From: Firmicutes bacterium UBA4845
GTDB lineage: Bacteria; Bacillota; Clostridia; Tissierellales; Sedimentibacteraceae
Assembly: GCA_002399975.1 (NCBI GenBank)
Contig: DHER01000084.1
Location: 31,788 to 95,787, forward strand
DNA: 64,000 nucleotides
Direction: 5' to 3'
Part shown: positions 61,799 through 64,000 of the stretch, one piece after another
Layout: each line of letters opens with the position of its first letter
Position numbering within the stretch: the stretch's first letter is position 1
Made by a program: the position numbers and the translations under genes
Notes under the pieces: model-generated
What the model was told of the DNA's origin: nothing
What the model saw: the letters and a program-made list of their open reading frames with translations, nothing else
Databases searched by the model: none

Positions 61799-62807
61799 AA
61801 GTACAAGATATATAAGGTATATTATTACACTGATTGTACTAATTATTCTCTTTGCACTATTAATTTTATTGAACATTAAATTAGGGAGTGTAGATGTTTC
61901 TGTAAAAGATATTATTAATATATTATTTCACGGAAGCGGAAACGAAACTGATTACAATATAATATGGAAGGTTCGTCTTCCAAGAATGATGTCAAGTATT
62001 ATATTAGGCGGAGCATTAGCTCTATCGGGTTTTTTGCTTCAAATCTTTTTCAATAACCCTATTGCAGGACCATATGTGCTTGGAATTTCATCCGGCTCGA
62101 AAATGATGGTAGCCATGGCAATGATTATGATACTCAGCAGATATCATTCTGTCAATTCCGCTGTTTTGATAATAGCAGCCTTTGCAGGTGCCATGCTTTC
62201 AATGGGTTTTGTTCTTATTATATCAAGGAGGGTCAAAAGTGTGTCAATGCTTATTGTATGTGGAGTCATGATAGGGTATATATGCTCTGCGGTTACAGAC
62301 ATGATGATTACATTTGCAGATGACGCTAACATTGTAAACCTGCACAACTGGTCACTGGGCAGTTTCTCCGGAACAACCTGGAGAGATGTTGGTATAATGG
62401 TTTCAGTAGTACTGCCCACATCACTGATTGTGTTTCTTATGTCAAAACCTATAGGTGCTTACCAGCTTGGGGAAAGCTATGCAAAGAATATGGGTGTTAA
62501 TATCAAACTGTTCCGTATTATGCTGGTATTGCTCTCCAGTTTTCTTTGTGCCTGTGTTACTGCTTTTGCAGGACCTATATCCTTTGTGGGTATAGCAGTT
62601 CCTCATCTTGTAAAGTCATTTTTGAAAACGTCAAAGCCGCTTATTGTTACTCCCATGTGCTTCTTGGGAGGTTCTGTTTTCTGCTTGGGCTGTGACTTAA
62701 TAGCCAGAACATTATTTGCTCCCGTTGAACTGAGCGTAAGCACAGTAAGTTCAATATTCGGAGTACCAATAGTAATATATATTATGCTAAAGAAGAGAGT
62801 GCACTAA
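61785..62807 (+). CDS. BtuC/FecCD-type permease
   Basis: 340 residues, about ten membrane helices and the family signatures RLPRMMSSIILGGALALSGFLLQ, NPIAGPYVLGISSGSKM, GPISFVGIAVPHLVKSFL, DLIARTLFAPVELSVSTVSSIFGVP. Start at ATG 61785 after GGGGAAA. Terminal base is shared with the ATPase start (TAATG). Confidence 0.91.
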   Translation: MEKSKSTRYIRYIITLIVLIILFALLILLNIKLGSVDVSVKDIINILFHGSGNETDYNIIWKVRLPRMMSSIILGGALALSGFLLQIFFNNPIAGPYVLGISSGSKMMVAMAMIMILSRYHSVNSAVLIIAAFAGAMLSMGFVLIISRRVKSVSMLIVCGVMIGYICSAVTDMMITFADDANIVNLHNWSLGSFSGTTWRDVGIMVSVVLPTSLIVFLMSKPIGAYQLGESYAKNMGVNIKLFRIMLVLLSSFLCACVTAFAGPISFVGIAVPHLVKSFLKTSKPLIVTPMCFLGGSVFCLGCDLIARTLFAPVELSVSTVSSIFGVPIVIYIMLKKRVH

Positions 62808-63919
62808 TGGAATATTTTTTTTATACAAAAAAGCTGACTGTAGGCTATAACGGAAAGCCTCTGATTAAAGATATCGAAATAAATTTGAAGAAGGGGAAGA
62901 TACTGACACTCATCGGTCCAAACGGCTCAGGTAAATCTACAATTCTTAAAAGTATAACAAAACATCTGAAAAGCATCTGTGGCACAATATATATTGATAA
63001 TAAATCTATAGAAACTATGAGCAACAAAGATATATCTCATAAGTTAGCTGTAGTTCTGACTGACAAACTGAAAACAGAGCTTATGACATGCAAAGATGTG
63101 GTGTCAACAGGACGCTATCCCTATACAGGTATGCTGGGCATACTATCAGAGGATGATAACCTCCAGGTCAAAAATGCAATGGAGCTTGTAAATGCCTGGG
63201 ATTTAAGAGAAAAAGATTTTACTGAAATAAGTGATGGTCAGCGTCAAAGGATTCTTCTTGCAAGAGCCATTTGTCAGGAGCCTGAAATAATAGTTCTTGA
63301 TGAACCAACCTCCTTTCTGGATATACATTATGAGCTTGAACTTCTAAACATCTTAAGAACTCTGGCGGAGAAACGTGGTATAACTGTTATCATGTCGCTC
63401 CATGAGCTGGATATGGCACAGAAAGTGTCAGATTTGGTCATGTGCGTAAAAGGAGAATATATAACTCACCTGGGAACTCCAAAAGAAATATTTCAAAAAG
63501 ACCTTATCAGTGAACTCTACGATTTGTCTAACGGCAGCTACAATCCCATGTTCGGAAGCTTCGAAATGGAACGTACAAAAGGAGATCCTAAAGTTTTTGT
63601 AATAGCAGGAGGAGGAACAGGCATAGCAGAATACAGAACCCTGCAAAAAAAGAGAATTCCCTTTATTACAGGAATACTCCATGAAAACGACATAGATTAC
63701 CAGCTGGCAAAGGATTTATCCTCAGAAGTATTTTCTGAAAAAAGCTTCGAGCCTATAAGTGAGCCTATTTTTCAAAGTGCTCTAAAAAGAATGCAGTCCT
63801 GTGACATTGTAATTAACTGTTTAAAAAGCTATGGAGAAATAAACAGGAAAAATAAAGCTCTCTATGAAACTGCATTGTTCCAAGGTAAAAAAATCATCGA
63901 AAACGCCGATGAACTTTAA
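62807..63919 (+). CDS. BtuD/FecE-type ATPase with extra C-terminal domain
   Basis: 370 residues. Residues 1-~250 are a normal ABC ATPase: Walker A GPNGSGKSTILKSI, signature ISDGQRQRILLARA (D replaces the usual G of LSGGQ), Walker B IIVLDEPTSFLDI, switch His in SLHELDMA. Residues ~260-370 are an added Rossmann-like domain (PKVFVIAGGGTGIAEYRTLQKKRIPFITGIL, CDIVINCLKSYGEINRKNKAL) found in some corrinoid/haem ATPases. It may sense or bind a corrinoid or nucleotide; unproved. Confidence 0.88.
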   Translation: MEYFFYTKKLTVGYNGKPLIKDIEINLKKGKILTLIGPNGSGKSTILKSITKHLKSICGTIYIDNKSIETMSNKDISHKLAVVLTDKLKTELMTCKDVVSTGRYPYTGMLGILSEDDNLQVKNAMELVNAWDLREKDFTEISDGQRQRILLARAICQEPEIIVLDEPTSFLDIHYELELLNILRTLAEKRGITVIMSLHELDMAQKVSDLVMCVKGEYITHLGTPKEIFQKDLISELYDLSNGSYNPMFGSFEMERTKGDPKVFVIAGGGTGIAEYRTLQKKRIPFITGILHENDIDYQLAKDLSSEVFSEKSFEPISEPIFQSALKRMQSCDIVINCLKSYGEINRKNKALYETALFQGKKIIENADEL

Positions 63920-63958
63920 ATTATATTTAGTTGAAGGTAAACAAATCATAACGTCGGA

Positions 63959-63995
63959 TAAATAATAGAATGAGCGGAGGCTATTGAGCCCCCAT
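63959..63995. repeat. Second copy of the 55.7-kb palindromic repeat, inverted
   Basis: Reverse complement of these 37 nt matches 55719-55755 with two mismatches. Here it follows the importer operon by about 40 bp, so both copies sit behind operons as terminator-like elements. The palindrome itself is partly broken in this copy. The window ends within it. Confidence 0.75.
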
Positions 63996-64000
63996 TTATT

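Overview
The window is AT-rich DNA (only a few segments are GC-rich) from an anaerobic, low-GC Gram-positive bacterium of the class Clostridia. A Sedimentibacter- or Tissierellia-like amino-acid fermenter is my guess, not a proof. Support comes from SepF, the YlmE-SepF-YggT-YlmH-LspA-YlyB-PyrR gene order, CdaA/CdaR, many ferredoxin-type proteins, and a 2-oxoacid:ferredoxin oxidoreductase operon coupled to phosphotransbutyrylase and butyrate kinase.

Layout. 0-4.4 kb: division and translation housekeeping on the + strand (yggS, sepF, yggT, ylmH, lspA, ylyB, pyrR). 4.4-6.04 kb: accessory insert bounded by a perfect 67-bp duplication of the pyrR 3' end, carrying a decayed ORF, a HicA/HicB toxin-antitoxin pair and an IS3-type relic. 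6.1-14 kb: rqcH (-), then yicC-remA-gmk-rpoZ-priA-def-fmt (+); rpoZ has an unusually long acidic repeat tail. 14-16.4 kb: a TPP riboswitch with terminator, followed by a YyaL-type thioredoxin-domain gene split by an apparent 20-bp insertion just before its CxxC motif. 16.4-19.3 kb: siroheme/4Fe-4S reductase-like gene and a CoA-disulfide-reductase/rhodanese fusion with a large internal deletion, divergent from a LysR regulator. 19.4-22.2 kb: FecCD/BtuCD-type importer. 22.2-29.4 kb: ychF, a two-OB-fold SSB-like protein, a class III aminotransferase, topB, ogg.

29.47-38.17 kb is the main discovery: a complete-looking integrated filamentous phage (inovirus-like) of about 8.7 kb. It lies between 24-bp direct repeats, one being the 3' end of an intact tRNA-Pro(CGG). 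On the - strand it encodes a tyrosine integrase, a replication initiator, two tandem paralogous 45- and 50-residue coat proteins, a 52-residue single-TM protein, a Zot/pI-like ATPase, a small pVI-like membrane protein, a large secreted pIII-like protein with a Pro/Gly/Asp linker, and small early proteins including an ssDNA-binding candidate. On the + strand it carries an XRE repressor that seems to start at AUA and a DUF2726 nuclease-fold cargo gene. Two structured non-coding stretches are candidate origin or packaging regions.

38.2-46.4 kb: NiaR/NiaX niacin regulation and uptake, an XRE-cupin regulator, a membrane Mrr-like protein, CapA, CdaA/CdaR and a sigma-54 activator. 46.5-51.9 kb: a clear -24/-12 promoter followed by ptb-buk-(P-loop ATPase)-ferredoxin-alpha-beta-gamma, which would convert branched-chain or other 2-oxoacids through acyl-CoA and acyl-phosphate to acid plus ATP. 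51.9-56.2 kb: truncated GC-rich transposase, a DUF1906 glycoside-hydrolase-like protein and a small membrane protein. 56.6-59.1 kb: queG, DUF503, nth, trmL. 59.1-64 kb: a response-regulator relic, then a cobalamin riboswitch with terminator controlling a lipoprotein, a BtuF-like binding protein, a permease and an ATPase. An imperfect palindromic repeat occurs at 55.7 kb and again at the right edge.

All assignments come from reading motifs and recalled family knowledge; no database search was run.
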